The notes under the pieces: model-generated | Databases searched by the model: none | What the model was told of the DNA's origin: nothing | The model's input: the letters and a program-made list of their open reading frames with translations, nothing else | Shown: positions 18,102 to 29,096 of the stretch, one piece after another | Layout of the letters: every line of letters starts with the position of its first letter | How positions within the stretch are numbered: the stretch's first letter is position 1 | Translations under genes and position numbers: made by a program | Assembly: GCA_004210455.1 (NCBI GenBank) | Contig: SEFA01000006.1 | Coordinates: 62,001 to 126,000 of the forward strand | Length of the DNA: 64,000 nt | From: Rubrivivax sp. | GTDB lineage: Bacteria > Pseudomonadota > Gammaproteobacteria > Burkholderiales > Burkholderiaceae_C | Reading direction: 5' to 3'

Positions 18102-20172
18102 GACCGCCCGCCGTCGCGCCTTCAGGCATGCGCTCGAACGGCGTCTCGCTCACCGACGGCTTGCGCTCCGCACGTGCCTTCAGCACCGCCTTCACGCTGT
18201 ACACGAGCACGCTCACGACCACGAACATGAACAGCGCGCACAGGCCCGCGTCCAGGCGGTCGTTGAAGATCACGCGCTCCATCGCCTCCAGGCTTTTGGC
18301 CGGCGCCAGCACCTTGCCCGCCGCCAGCGAGTCCGCGTACTTCTCGGCGTGCGCCAGGAAACCCACCTTCGGGTCGTCGCTGAAGATCTTCAACCAGCCC
18401 GCCGTCATCGTGCAGACCAGCAGCCAGCCCGCCGGCAGGATGGTCGTCCAGGCGTAGCGGTCCTTCTTCATCTTGAACAGCACCACGGTGCCCAGCAGCA
18501 GCGCCACCGCGGCCAGCATCTGGTTGGCGATGCCGAACAACGGCCACAGCGTGTTGATGCCGCCCAGCGGATCCACCACGCCCTGGTACAGGAAGTAGCC
18601 CCACGCCGCCACGCACAGGCCGGTGGCGATGAGGTTGGCGGGCAGCGATTCGGTGCGCTTGAGCGCCGGGACGAAGGTGCCCAGCAGGTCCTGCAGCATG
18701 AAGCGGCCGGCGCGCGTGCCGGCGTCCACGGCGGTCAGGATGAACAGCGCCTCGAACAGGATCGCGAAGTGGTACCAGAAGGCCATCATCGCCTTGCCGC
18801 CGATCACCTGGTGCAGGATGTGGGCCATGCCCACCGCCAGCGTCGGCGCGCCGCCGGCGCGCGCGAGGATGGTGTTCTCGCCGACATCCTTGGCCGTCTG
18901 CACCAGCATCTCCGGCGTGATGACGAAGCCCCAGGTGGACAGCGTCGCGGCCACCTGGTCCGGGGTCGAGCCCACCAGCGCGGCCGGGCTGTTCATCGCG
19001 AAGTAGATGCCCGGCTCGATGCAGGACGCCGCCACCAGCGCCATCACCGCGACGAAGGATTCGGCCAGCATGCCGCCGTAGCCGATGAAGCGGGCGTTGA
19101 CCTCGTTGTCCAGCATCTTGGGCGTGGTGCCGGAGCTGATCAGCGCGTGGAAGCCCGACACCGCGCCGCAGGCGATGGTGATGAACAGGAAGGGGAACAG
19201 GTTGCCCGACCACACCGGGCCGTTGCCCGCCGCGAACTGCGTGAACGCGGGCATCTGCATCGGCGGAGCCACGATCACGATGCCCACGGCCAGCGCGATG
19301 ATGGTGCCGATCTTCAGGAAGGTCGACAGGTAGTCGCGCGGCGCCAGCAGCAGCCACACCGGGATGCTGGCCGCGACGAAGCCGTAGCCGATCAGCATCC
19401 ACGTCAGCGCCTTGCCGTCGTAGGTGAACAGCGGGGCCCAGGCGGGGCTCTCATGCACCCACTGGCCGCCGATGATCGCCAGCATCAGCAGCACGAAGCC
19501 GATGATGGAGACCTCGCCGATGCGGCCCGGGCGGATGAATCTCAGGTACACGCCCATGAACAGCGCGACCGGGATGGTCGCCGCCACGGTGAAGGTGCCC
19601 CAGGGCGAACCGGCCAGCGCCTTCACGACGATCAGCGCCAGCACCGCCAGGATGATGATCATGATCATGAACGCGCCGAACAGCGCGATCACACCGGGCA
19701 CCGTGCCCATCTCCTGCTTGACGAGGTCGCCCAGCGAGCGGCCGTCGCGGCGCGTCGAGATGAACAGCACGATGAAGTCCTGCACCGCGCCGGCGAAGAT
19801 CACGCCGGCCAGGATCCAGAGCAGGCCCGGCAGATAGCCCATCTGCGCGGCCAGCACCGGGCCGACCAGCGGTCCGGCGCCGGCGATCGCGGCGAAATGG
19901 TGGCCGTACAGCACGTACTTGTGGGTCGGGACGAAGTCCAGGCCGTCGTTGTGCTTCCAGGCCGGCGTCTTGCGCGTGGGGTCCAGGCCCAGCACCTTGG
20001 TGGCCAGGAACAGGCTGTAGTAGCGGTAGCCGATCAGGTACACGCAGATCGCCGCGACGACGACCCACAGCGCGCTGACCGCTTCACCGGTGGCCAGCGC
20101 CACGGTGGCCAGGGCGAAGGCCCCGAGGATGGCCACGCCCGCCCAGGCGAGGTGGCGACTCATGTTCGACAT
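18094..20172 (-). CDS. cstA: CstA-family carbon starvation protein / pyruvate transporter (692 aa)
   Basis: Large polytopic membrane protein of the CstA/BtsT family, known for pyruvate or peptide uptake under carbon limitation. Family landmarks: HNDGLDFVPTHKYVLYGHHFAAIAGAGPLVGPVLAAQMGY near the N-terminus (split by helices), then FHALISSGTTPKML and VDAGTRAGRFMLQDLLG. ATG 20172 is preferred over 20184 because GGAGAC precedes it at correct spacing. It is followed by ybdD with an 8-bp overlap. A two-component system lies upstream on the same strand, and a 16-bp palindrome sits 87 bp before the start. Confidence 0.96.
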   Translation of the reverse strand: MSNMSRHLAWAGVAILGAFALATVALATGEAVSALWVVVAAICVYLIGYRYYSLFLATKVLGLDPTRKTPAWKHNDGLDFVPTHKYVLYGHHFAAIAGAGPLVGPVLAAQMGYLPGLLWILAGVIFAGAVQDFIVLFISTRRDGRSLGDLVKQEMGTVPGVIALFGAFMIMIIILAVLALIVVKALAGSPWGTFTVAATIPVALFMGVYLRFIRPGRIGEVSIIGFVLLMLAIIGGQWVHESPAWAPLFTYDGKALTWMLIGYGFVAASIPVWLLLAPRDYLSTFLKIGTIIALAVGIVIVAPPMQMPAFTQFAAGNGPVWSGNLFPFLFITIACGAVSGFHALISSGTTPKMLDNEVNARFIGYGGMLAESFVAVMALVAASCIEPGIYFAMNSPAALVGSTPDQVAATLSTWGFVITPEMLVQTAKDVGENTILARAGGAPTLAVGMAHILHQVIGGKAMMAFWYHFAILFEALFILTAVDAGTRAGRFMLQDLLGTFVPALKRTESLPANLIATGLCVAAWGYFLYQGVVDPLGGINTLWPLFGIANQMLAAVALLLGTVVLFKMKKDRYAWTTILPAGWLLVCTMTAGWLKIFSDDPKVGFLAHAEKYADSLAAGKVLAPAKSLEAMERVIFNDRLDAGLCALFMFVVVSVLVYSVKAVLKARAERKPSVSETPFERMPEGATAGGHA

Positions 20173-20259
20173 CGATGTCTCCATTTATGGTCGCGCGCCA
20201 CGGCGACCACGAAGGACGACGACACGCGCGGGCTGTCTTGCGGCGGCAGTTTCCGTTCC

Positions 20260-20275
20260 TGTGCGATTTCGCACA
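20260..20275. promoter_or_regulatory. CRP-like palindrome upstream of cstA
   Basis: TGTGCGATTTCGCACA has 7-bp arms (TGTGCGA/TCGCACA) around two bases and lies 87 bp before the cstA start. It resembles a CRP/FNR-superfamily site (TGTGA-N6-TCACA) with one changed base per arm. E. coli cstA is CRP-activated; transfer of that logic here is inference. The neighbouring LuxR-type regulator is an alternative binder. Confidence 0.5.
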
Positions 20276-20318
20276 TCCGTTGCATGGACTAGCGCGACGG
20301 CGTGGGAATGCGTAGGCG

Positions 20319-21395
20319 TTAACCCCCATCCGACTCGGGATCCCACAGCGTCTTGCCAACGGCGCCGCAGTTCACGACGCGTTCGGCCACGGCGACAGCG
20401 AGGTCATGCCTCCCCCGGAACAGCGCGCGTACCTTCATCGCCGGTCCCAATTGCATCGCGGCCAGCGCCCGCATCTCCTCCACCGGACTGGGACGCACCG
20501 CCCCCGGGTTCAGGCACTGCCTGCCATGGAAGGTCAAACGCCGGTCGGCCCCGAAGGCCAGCGCCAGGGCGGTCGGACTGATCCTCAACCGGCGCGCGAT
20601 CTCGCGAGGGCTGTTCGGCTGGTCGGTCCGCATCCGGTCCGCCCCCGGCAGGACCAGCGCGCTCATGACTTCGGTCGGCACGCGGTAATCGGCTGCCGTG
20701 GCGTCGCCGAAAAGTCTTTCGCCTTCGGCCCGACGATTGGTGGCGATCTTGTCGGCGGATAGCCGCGGTCCGCGAAAGCCTAGCTTCAGCGGGAAGCGAT
20801 CTGCCAGCGCGTCGGCACGCTCGGGACGCCCGCTCAGATGTGCCGTCAGCGCACGACTCAGCGCAGGCCCGTCCTTGCACGCTCCGGGAACCCGCCGCCC
20901 CAGCCCTTCATGGGCGCGAGCCGCCAGTCGGGCGACGAGATCGAAGACCTCCCCCGCGGTCAACGGCCGGCTCGTCTCGAGAACGGGACATGCCTCGCCT
21001 TCGACGTCGCGAATCTCGCCCGAGCCGATGCGCGCCTGACCGTCGTACAGGAAATAGCCGCTGATCCAGAGGGCGGGCCGCCGGGCGCCCTCCCCGGCAT
21101 CAGGCGCGGCCAGGAGGCGAGACGACGCCAGCGCGGGCCTGTCGCGGTCAAGGAACAGCCAGCTGACCAGCACGTCGAGTTCCGCCGGAAAGACGCCGAT
21201 CCCGTGCAGTTCGGTCACGAGCTCGATCAGGAGATCCGCATACCGGCCTTGCAGACTGGTCGACAACCACGCGTCGTGCGACTCCAGGTTGGCGAGCCAT
21301 CTGCACGCCAGAGGGGACGGCGGGACGGGCGCTGCGGGATCCATGGCGGCGGTCGCCGACGGCCCGTGGGAGGAAAGGGATGTGGACGGGAACAA
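20319..21395 (-). CDS. Unrecognised protein (358 aa)
   Basis: I do not recognise a family. The TTG start at 21395 is supported by GAGGAG seven bases upstream. The protein is soluble with no signal peptide or membrane segment. An N-terminal Ser/Pro-rich stretch is followed by helical sequence (LESHDAWLSTSLQGRYADLLIELVTEL in two parts), a central region with LWISGYFLYDGQARIGSGEIRDVEG, and a basic C-terminal third containing SPREIARRLRISPTALALAFG, which has the length and pattern of a helix-turn-helix. The last gene before cstA in a minus-strand block, it may be a regulator or an accessory protein. Codon use looks native. Confidence 0.6.
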   Translation of the reverse strand: MFPSTSLSSHGPSATAAMDPAAPVPPSPLACRWLANLESHDAWLSTSLQGRYADLLIELVTELHGIGVFPAELDVLVSWLFLDRDRPALASSRLLAAPDAGEGARRPALWISGYFLYDGQARIGSGEIRDVEGEACPVLETSRPLTAGEVFDLVARLAARAHEGLGRRVPGACKDGPALSRALTAHLSGRPERADALADRFPLKLGFRGPRLSADKIATNRRAEGERLFGDATAADYRVPTEVMSALVLPGADRMRTDQPNSPREIARRLRISPTALALAFGADRRLTFHGRQCLNPGAVRPSPVEEMRALAAMQLGPAMKVRALFRGRHDLAVAVAERVVNCGAVGKTLWDPESDGG

Positions 21396-21470
21396 GGACG
21401 AGCTCCTCGATGGAAACGGGGAGCCCCTTCGTCGCCCGCCTCCCGACGCCGGTTTCGTTGCCGCCGGATT

Positions 21471-22181
21471 TCAGACCGGATCGCGATGCAGTCCCCGGGC
21501 GTGCTCGACTGCATAGCGGATCAGCTCGGCCTGCCCGTCGAGCTCGAGCTTGCGCTTGATGTTCTGGCGGTGCGTCTCGACGGTGCGCACCGACAGGTCC
21601 AGCGCCTTGGCGATCTGCTTGCTCGACTCGCCGCGGGCCAGCGCGGAGAGGATCTCGCTCTCGCGCGGCGAGAGGATGGGCCTCGGCTGCTGGCTGCGGA
21701 ACATGCGCCTGGAGACGCCGGGACTGAGGAAGGTGCCGCCGGCCGCGACCGCATCGATCGCCGCGACGATCTCGGTCGCCGGCGCGTCCTTGAGCACGTA
21801 GCCGCGGGCGCCGGCCTGCAGCGCGCGCTGCACGTACTCGGGGTTGTCGTACATGCTGTACATCAGCACCCGCAGGTCGGGCACGCGCTCCAGCATGGTC
21901 TGGGCGAGCTGGATGCCGTTGTGCCCCTTCAGGCCGACGTCCAGCAGCACCACCTGCGGCTGCGCGGCGATCAGCATCATCATCGCCTCCTCCGCGTTGC
22001 CGGCCTCGCCGACGACGAGGTAACGCGCCTCGCCTTGCAGCCGCGAGCGCACGCCCTCGCGGACCAGCGGGTGGTCGTCGACCAGGAGGATGCGCACGGG
22101 CGCGGCCGCGCCGGCCGGGCCGACGGTGGCGGCAGCCGCGCTGGCGGGGCCCGAGGCGCTGGAGGAAGGCTCGGAGCTCAT
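21471..22181 (-). CDS. NarL/FixJ-type (LuxR HTH) response regulator (236 aa)
   Basis: A receiver domain ([13 protein letters not shown], phospho-acceptor Asp81 in [10 protein letters not shown], Lys in GYVLKDAPA) is followed by a LuxR-type helix-turn-helix ([43 protein letters not shown] region). A ~28-residue Ala/Ser/Gly-rich N-terminal extension is unusual. The start overlaps the kinase stop by 4 bp (ATGA), so they form a coupled pair. With cstA two genes downstream it plausibly controls carbon-source uptake, as LytS- or Cache-type systems do for pyruvate transporters elsewhere. Confidence 0.93.
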   Translation of the reverse strand: MSSEPSSSASGPASAAAATVGPAGAAAPVRILLVDDHPLVREGVRSRLQGEARYLVVGEAGNAEEAMMMLIAAQPQVVLLDVGLKGHNGIQLAQTMLERVPDLRVLMYSMYDNPEYVQRALQAGARGYVLKDAPATEIVAAIDAVAAGGTFLSPGVSRRMFRSQQPRPILSPRESEILSALARGESSKQIAKALDLSVRTVETHRQNIKRKLELDGQAELIRYAVEHARGLHRDPV

Positions 22182-23596
22182 GGGACGGGATTGTCGCGCG
22201 CCAGGCGGCGGATCGCCGAGGCGGGCACGACGGCCTCGATCTGGGTGCCGTGGCCGGGGCTGGACTGCAGATCCAGCACGCCGCCGACGGAGGCCATGCG
22301 TTCGCGCATGTTGCGCAGGCCGATGCCGTGGCTCGGATCGTCGCGTTCGGCATGGGCGGGATCGAAGCCCGCGCCGTCGTCCAGCACCCGCAGCAGCACG
22401 GCGGCACCGTCGCCTCGCCCGTCCTCCGGCGCGAAGTCGAGCGACATTTCCACGCGCGCGGCGCCGGCATGTTTGGCCACGTTCGTCAACGCCTCCTGCG
22501 CGACGCGGAACAGCACCGTGTTGAGCAGTTCGGGCAGCTCGCGCGGCGAGCCGGCCACGCGCAGGGCCACGGGCAGCACGCCGGCTTCGTCGAACTCGCG
22601 CGCGAGGTGCTCCAGCGCCGCCGGCAGGCCCAATGTGTCGAGCAGCGCCGGGCGCAGGCGGTGGGAGAGCCCGCGCACCTCGATCAGGCTGGCGTTGAGC
22701 CGTTCCAGCGCGCGCGGGAGCAGCGCGGTCGAGCCCGCCTGCTGCGCCGATTCGATCAGCAGCTTGGTCGACACCAGCGTCTGGCTGACGCCGTCGTGCA
22801 GTTCGCGCGACAGGTGCGCGCGCTCGTCTTCCTGCGAGCGCACCACCTCGTGCGCCAGCGCGCGCAGCCGGGCTTCGGACTGGCGATGTTCGCTGAGGTT
22901 GAGCGCCAGCGCGCTCGCGCTGATCAGCGCCACGCCGAACACGGCGATCGCGGCGATGCCCCACATCGTGCGCGCGATGTTGGCCTGGGCCTCGCGGTCG
23001 AGCTGTTCCAGCGTCGCGCGGATGCCGTCCAGGTACAGGCCCGTCCCCAGCATCCAGTTCCAGCGCTCCATCGCGACGACGTAGCCCAGCTTGGGCGCCA
23101 TCTCGCCGCTGGACGGCTTGCGCCAGAGGTACTCGACGTAACCGCCGCCCTCCCTGGCCTGTCCGACCAGCTGCTGGATCGTCGGCCGGCCCAGCGGATC
23201 GCGCAGCCCCCAGAGGTCGCGCCCGAGCAGCTCCGGCTGGCGCGAATGCATCAGCACCTTGCCCTGCAGGTCGTAGACGAAGAAATAGCCGTCCTCGCCG
23301 TAGTCGAGCGAGGACAGCAGCCGCAGCGCCTCGCGCTTGTCGCGTTCCACGTCGGCGTCGCGGGTCGTGCCCGCCTGGACGGGCGAACGCTCGTACAGCG
23401 GCTGCAGCGTGCTGACGGCCAGTTCAACGTAATGGCGCAGTTCGTCGCGGCGCGCGTCCATGTAGGCGCGCTGCACGGCGGCGTGCTCGCGGGCGAGCAG
23501 CTCGCGCTCCTGCTGGCGCACCGCCACCGCGATCAGCAGCAGCGACGCGACCAGCGGCAGCAGCGCCAGCAGCAGGATCTTCACTCGCAGTCTCAT
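22178..23596 (-). CDS. Cache-domain sensor histidine kinase, HisKA_3 type (472 aa)
   Basis: TM1 (about 6-26) and TM2 (about 211-232) flank a periplasmic single-Cache domain with the typical [19 protein letters not shown] and [19 protein letters not shown] blocks, known in this fold to bind small carboxylates. Cytoplasmic HisKA_3 has H267 in [12 protein letters not shown]; HATPase N-box is [12 protein letters not shown] and the G-box [14 protein letters not shown] 23596 starts directly at the first membrane helix; 23614 is an alternative. Neither has a good ribosome site. Divergent from lspA. Confidence 0.92.
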   Translation of the reverse strand: MRLRVKILLLALLPLVASLLLIAVAVRQQERELLAREHAAVQRAYMDARRDELRHYVELAVSTLQPLYERSPVQAGTTRDADVERDKREALRLLSSLDYGEDGYFFVYDLQGKVLMHSRQPELLGRDLWGLRDPLGRPTIQQLVGQAREGGGYVEYLWRKPSSGEMAPKLGYVVAMERWNWMLGTGLYLDGIRATLEQLDREAQANIARTMWGIAAIAVFGVALISASALALNLSEHRQSEARLRALAHEVVRSQEDERAHLSRELHDGVSQTLVSTKLLIESAQQAGSTALLPRALERLNASLIEVRGLSHRLRPALLDTLGLPAALEHLAREFDEAGVLPVALRVAGSPRELPELLNTVLFRVAQEALTNVAKHAGAARVEMSLDFAPEDGRGDGAAVLLRVLDDGAGFDPAHAERDDPSHGIGLRNMRERMASVGGVLDLQSSPGHGTQIEAVVPASAIRRLARDNPVP

Positions 23597-23764
23597 GGGG
23601 CGATCATCGGCCATCCGTCGGGCGCCCGTCGCCGCCCCATCGAGGCCGGCTCATCGAGGCCGGCTCATCGGTGCGGCCCCCGGCCGCTCCCCCAGCCGCA
23701 CGGCGCAGCCTCGGCGGGCGCTACAGTTGCGGGTTCCGCCCGACGTCCCGATTGCGCAGCATCC

Positions 23765-24262
23765 ATGGCCACCAAGTCCTCTTCCCCGTCGAACAACCGC
23801 CTGATCCAGTGGCTGGCGATCGCCCTGCTGGTGATCGTCGCCGATCAGTTCACCAAGGTCCTGATCCTGCACAGCTTCCAGTACGGGGACAGCCACTACG
23901 TCCTGCCCTTCTTCAACCTGGTGCGGGTCCACAACACCGGCGCGGCGTTCAGCTTCCTGGCGGGCGCGTCGGGCTGGCAGCGCTGGTTCTTCGTCGGGCT
24001 CGGCGTGGTCGCTACGGTCTTCATCGTCTGGATGCTGCGCCGCCACGGCCACCAGACGCAGTTCGCCTGGGCGCTCAGCCTGATCCTGGGCGGCGCGGTC
24101 GGCAACGTCGTCGACCGGCTGCTGCACGGCTACGTCGTCGACTTCATCCAGCTGCACTGGGGCGGCTGGTACTACCCGTCCTTCAACATCGCCGACAGCG
24201 CCATCACCATCGGCGCCATCCTGCTGATCTGGGACGAGCTGCGCCGCGTCAAGCGCGGCTGA
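23765..24262 (+). CDS. lspA: Lipoprotein signal peptidase (165 aa)
   Basis: Membrane aspartyl protease that removes lipoprotein signal peptides. Four membrane segments; catalytic regions [47 protein letters not shown] and [15 protein letters not shown] contain the conserved Asn/Asp residues. It is normally the direct neighbour of ileS; here ~8.4 kb of minus-strand genes separate them, so it needs its own promoter in the 168 bp shared with the divergent kinase. Confidence 0.97.
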   Translation: MATKSSSPSNNRLIQWLAIALLVIVADQFTKVLILHSFQYGDSHYVLPFFNLVRVHNTGAAFSFLAGASGWQRWFFVGLGVVATVFIVWMLRRHGHQTQFAWALSLILGGAVGNVVDRLLHGYVVDFIQLHWGGWYYPSFNIADSAITIGAILLIWDELRRVKRG

Positions 24263-24564
24263 GCAGCGGGCGGAACGGGCACAGCGGGCGCGCGGGAGTG
24301 CGCCTGACGCCGCGGGTCCAGCCCGGCCCCGAGCTCCTCCGACCGAGGGTTCCTCCGGAGAAACGAGGCTGGCATTCGCACGCCCGTCTGCGTAGCCTTG
24401 GTCCTGAAGAGGGAGGCCGTCACGCAGGCGCGCAGGGGTTCGGCACGCCTGGGCCTTCGACGTGACGAAGTGGACATCGCCGCCATGGACAGGACACGGC
24501 CCACGGCGACAATCCGCTGCGACCAAACGTAACCAAGAACAAGGCCGACAAGGGCCTCGCTCCC
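24263..24564. other. 302-bp intergenic region, no gene seen
   Basis: GC-rich spacer between lspA and a histidine kinase. No convincing open frame, terminator stem with T-run or promoter hexamers were seen; only the last ~40 bases are somewhat A-rich, which may hold the kinase promoter. Confidence 0.5.
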
Positions 24565-26265
<1,701 letters not shown>

Positions 26266-26286
<21 letters not shown>

Positions 26287-27249
26287 ACCCGTCGTCGTAC
26301 GGGATTCCAGCTCGCGATGCGCGCGCTGGACTTCGTCGAACGGATAACGCTGTTCGACCTCGATCTTCACCGCTCCGCTTTCCACCGCCTGGAACAGCGC
26401 ACCCGAGATCTCCTGCGTGACCTCGAGCGACGACAGGTGCACGAACAGCGACGGACGCGTCAGGTACAGCCCGGAGGCCGCCAAAGCCTTCAGCGACACC
26501 GGCGGCACCACGCCGGACGCGTTGCCGAAACTCACCATCAGCCCGAAGGGCCGCAGGCTCGCGAGCGAGCCTTCCCAGGTCGACGCGCCGACGGAGTCGT
26601 AGACGACCTTCACCCCCTTGCCGCCGGTGATCTCCTTGACGCGCTCGGCGAAGTGCTCCGTCGAATAGTTGATCGCGAACTCCGCGCCGTGGTCCAGCGC
26701 GAGACGGCACTTCGCGTCGCTGCCGGCCGTGCCGATCAGCCGCAGCCCGAGCGCCTTCGCCCACTGGCAGGCGATCAGGCCCACGCCGCCCGCCGCGGCG
26801 TGGAAGAGCACGTGATCGCCCGGCTGCAGACCGCCTTGCGGCAGCGTGCGCTGGAGCAGGTACTGCACCGTCATGCCCTTGAGCATCATCGACGCGCCCT
26901 GCTCGAAGCTCAGGAAGTCCGGCAGCTTCACGACGCACTTCGCCGGCATCACGCGCGCGGTCGCGTAGGCGCCGATCGGCTGGCTCGCATACGCGGCACG
27001 ATCGCCGGGCCTCAGATGCGTCACGCCTTCGCCCACCGCCTCGACGATGCCGGCGCCCTCCATGCCCAGGCCGGTCGGCAGCGGCAGCGGATAGACACCG
27101 CTGCGATGGTAGATGTCGATGTAGTTGAGGCCGCAGGCCGCATGCCGGATGCGGATCTCGCCGGGGCCCGGATCGCCGACCTCGACGGATTCGATGTTCA
27201 GGACTTCCGGTCCGCCAGGTTGCGAGATGCGCACGGCTCTGTCGCTCAT
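26266..27249 (-). CDS. NADPH:quinone oxidoreductase, zinc-independent MDR family (327 aa)
   Basis: QorA-type member of the medium-chain dehydrogenase superfamily. [28 protein letters not shown], the nucleotide-binding [16 protein letters not shown], and [16 protein letters not shown] match NADPH-quinone reductases; the zinc ligands of alcohol dehydrogenases are absent. ATG 27249 is preceded by GGAGAACCCTG. It probably reduces quinones or enones using NADPH in the cytosol. Divergent from an EamA transporter gene. Confidence 0.94.
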
Positions 27250-27346
27250 CAGGGTTCTCCTCAGGGGGGGGGATGTCGCTCGCGCGTCGCCCGACGCGTC
27301 GATCGCGGCTATCGTGCCAGTCTCCCGTCTCCGGCGTCTCGCCGCA

Positions 27347-28264
27347 ATGATGTTGACCCCACGACTGGCCCTGATGCTGACGCTGCCGCCGCTGCTGTGG
27401 GCCGGCAACGCGGTCGTCGGGCGTTCGGTCGTTTCCCTGGTGCCGCCGCTGCTGCTGAACGCGACGCGCTGGACGCTGGCCTTCGGGCTGCTGGTGCTCA
27501 TCGCACGCCCGGCCCGGGCGCTGCTGCAAGACCTGGCCCCGCTGCGCGCGCGCTGGGGCTACTTCCTGCTGACCGGCGTGCTCGGCATGGGCTGCTACAA
27601 CGCGCTGCAATACCAGGCGCTGCACAGCTCGACGGCGCTCAACGTGACCTTGATCGCCGCGAGCCTGCCCGTGTGGATGCTGGCCGTCGGCGCCCTGCTC
27701 TACCGCGTGTGGCCGACGCGCCGCCAGCTCGCCGGCGCCGCGCTGTCGCTGGCGGGCGTGGCGCTGGTGATCTCGCGCGGCCACCTCGAACGGCTGGCGC
27801 AGGTGCAGTTCGTCGCGGGCGACCTGATGATGCTGCTGGCCGTGTTGAGCTGGGCCTTCTACAGCTGGCTGCTGGCGCGACCGCCCGCGCACATGCAGGG
27901 CGAGCGTCGCCCCGACTGGGACTGGTCCGCGCTGCTGATGGCGCAGATGCTGTTCGGTGTCGCCTTCGGCTGGGCGTCGGCGGGCGTGGAGCAGGCGGTC
28001 GGCGTGCCGCCGGTGCAGTGGGGCTGGCCGCTGGCGGCGGCGCTTTTCTACGTGGCGATCGGGCCCTCGCTGATCGCGTACCGCTGCTGGGGACTGGGCG
28101 TCGCCCAGGCGGGGCCGACGCTGGCCGCCTTCTTCGGCAACCTCACGCCGGTCTTCGCGGCGCTGATGTCGGCTGCGCTGCTGGGCGAATGGCCGGCATG
28201 GTTCCACGGCGCGGCCTTCGCGCTGATCGCGGCGGGGATCCTGGTGTCCTCGGCCAAGCGTTGA
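27347..28264 (+). CDS. EamA/DMT-family transporter (305 aa)
   Basis: Ten hydrophobic segments in two EamA repeats (LPPLLWAGNAVVGRSV... and LMMLLAVLSWAFYSWLLAR...), ending KR on the cytoplasmic side. Family members export amino acids, nucleosides or other small metabolites; the substrate here is unknown. Start ATG 27347, with an adjacent in-frame ATG at 27350. Not closely similar to the second EamA gene at 29-30 kb. Confidence 0.9.
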   Translation: MMLTPRLALMLTLPPLLWAGNAVVGRSVVSLVPPLLLNATRWTLAFGLLVLIARPARALLQDLAPLRARWGYFLLTGVLGMGCYNALQYQALHSSTALNVTLIAASLPVWMLAVGALLYRVWPTRRQLAGAALSLAGVALVISRGHLERLAQVQFVAGDLMMLLAVLSWAFYSWLLARPPAHMQGERRPDWDWSALLMAQMLFGVAFGWASAGVEQAVGVPPVQWGWPLAAALFYVAIGPSLIAYRCWGLGVAQAGPTLAAFFGNLTPVFAALMSAALLGEWPAWFHGAAFALIAAGILVSSAKR

Positions 28265-28294
28265 GGACTCGGCTGAGGATCTCCGCTCGCCAGG

Positions 28295-29083
28295 TCAGAA
28301 CGTGCCCGGGTACGAACCGCCGTCGAGCAGGATGTTCTGGCCGGTCAGGTAGCCCGCGTGCGCCGAGCACATCAGCGCGCAGATGGCGCCGAACTCCGCC
28401 GCGCTGCCGAAGCGCTGCGCCGGGATCGCCGACATGCGCTTCGCGCGCACGTCGTCGACCGGCTGGCCCGACTTCTGCGCCCCGGCGGCCATGGTCTTCT
28501 GCAGGCGTTCGGTGTCGAAGGCGCCCGGCAGCAGGTTGTTGATGGTCACGTTGCGGCCGGCGATGCGCGACTGCCGCGCGATGCCGGCGACGAAGCCGGT
28601 CAGGCCCGATCGCGCGCCGTTGGACAGGCCCAGCACATCGATCGGCGCCTTCACCGCGCCCGAGGTGATGTTGACGATGCGCCCGAAGCCGCGGTCCGCC
28701 ATCGGGTCCACCGTCGCCTTGATCAGCGCGATCGGCGTCAGCATGTTGGCGTCCAGCGCGGCGAGCCACTGCTCGCGCTCCCAGTCGCGGAAGTCGCCGG
28801 GCGGCGGGCCGCCGGCGTTGTTGATCAGGATGTCCACCCGCGGCGCGGCGGCCAGCGCGGCGGCGCGGCCGGCCTCGGTGGTGATGTCGCCGGCCACGGC
28901 CACGACCTGCACGGCGGGATTGATCCCGCGCAGCTTCGCGGCCTGCGCCTGCAGCGCTTCCTCGCCGCGCGCGGTGATCACCACGTTCACGCCTTCAGCG
29001 GCCAGCGCCTCGGCGCAGCCCGCGCCCAGGCCCTTCGACGCCGCGCACACCAGGGCCCACTTGCCCGTCAGTCCCAAGTCCAT
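28295..29083 (-). CDS. SDR-family protein lacking the YxxxK motif (262 aa)
   Basis: Rossmann short-chain dehydrogenase by the cofactor motif AASKGLGAGCAEAL, the NNAGG motif (ILINNAGGPPPGDF), NANM-like DANMLTPIAL, and the C-terminal LTGQNILLDGGSYPG. Where YxxxK is expected the sequence is LSNGARSGL, so the catalytic Tyr is Ser and the Lys is Arg; the upstream Ser of the triad (NITSGAV) remains. Either a non-classical reductase or a binding protein. It is downstream of an EamA gene on the same strand with a 13-bp gap. Confidence 0.88.
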   Translation of the reverse strand: MDLGLTGKWALVCAASKGLGAGCAEALAAEGVNVVITARGEEALQAQAAKLRGINPAVQVVAVAGDITTEAGRAAALAAAPRVDILINNAGGPPPGDFRDWEREQWLAALDANMLTPIALIKATVDPMADRGFGRIVNITSGAVKAPIDVLGLSNGARSGLTGFVAGIARQSRIAGRNVTINNLLPGAFDTERLQKTMAAGAQKSGQPVDDVRAKRMSAIPAQRFGSAAEFGAICALMCSAHAGYLTGQNILLDGGSYPGTF

Positions 29084-29096
29084 GTCGATCTCCGTT

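Noticed and set aside
18100-20292. Long Arg/His/Gln-rich open frame antisense to cstA
   Set aside because: Composition is that of a GC-rich shadow frame; CstA is well supported on the minus strand.
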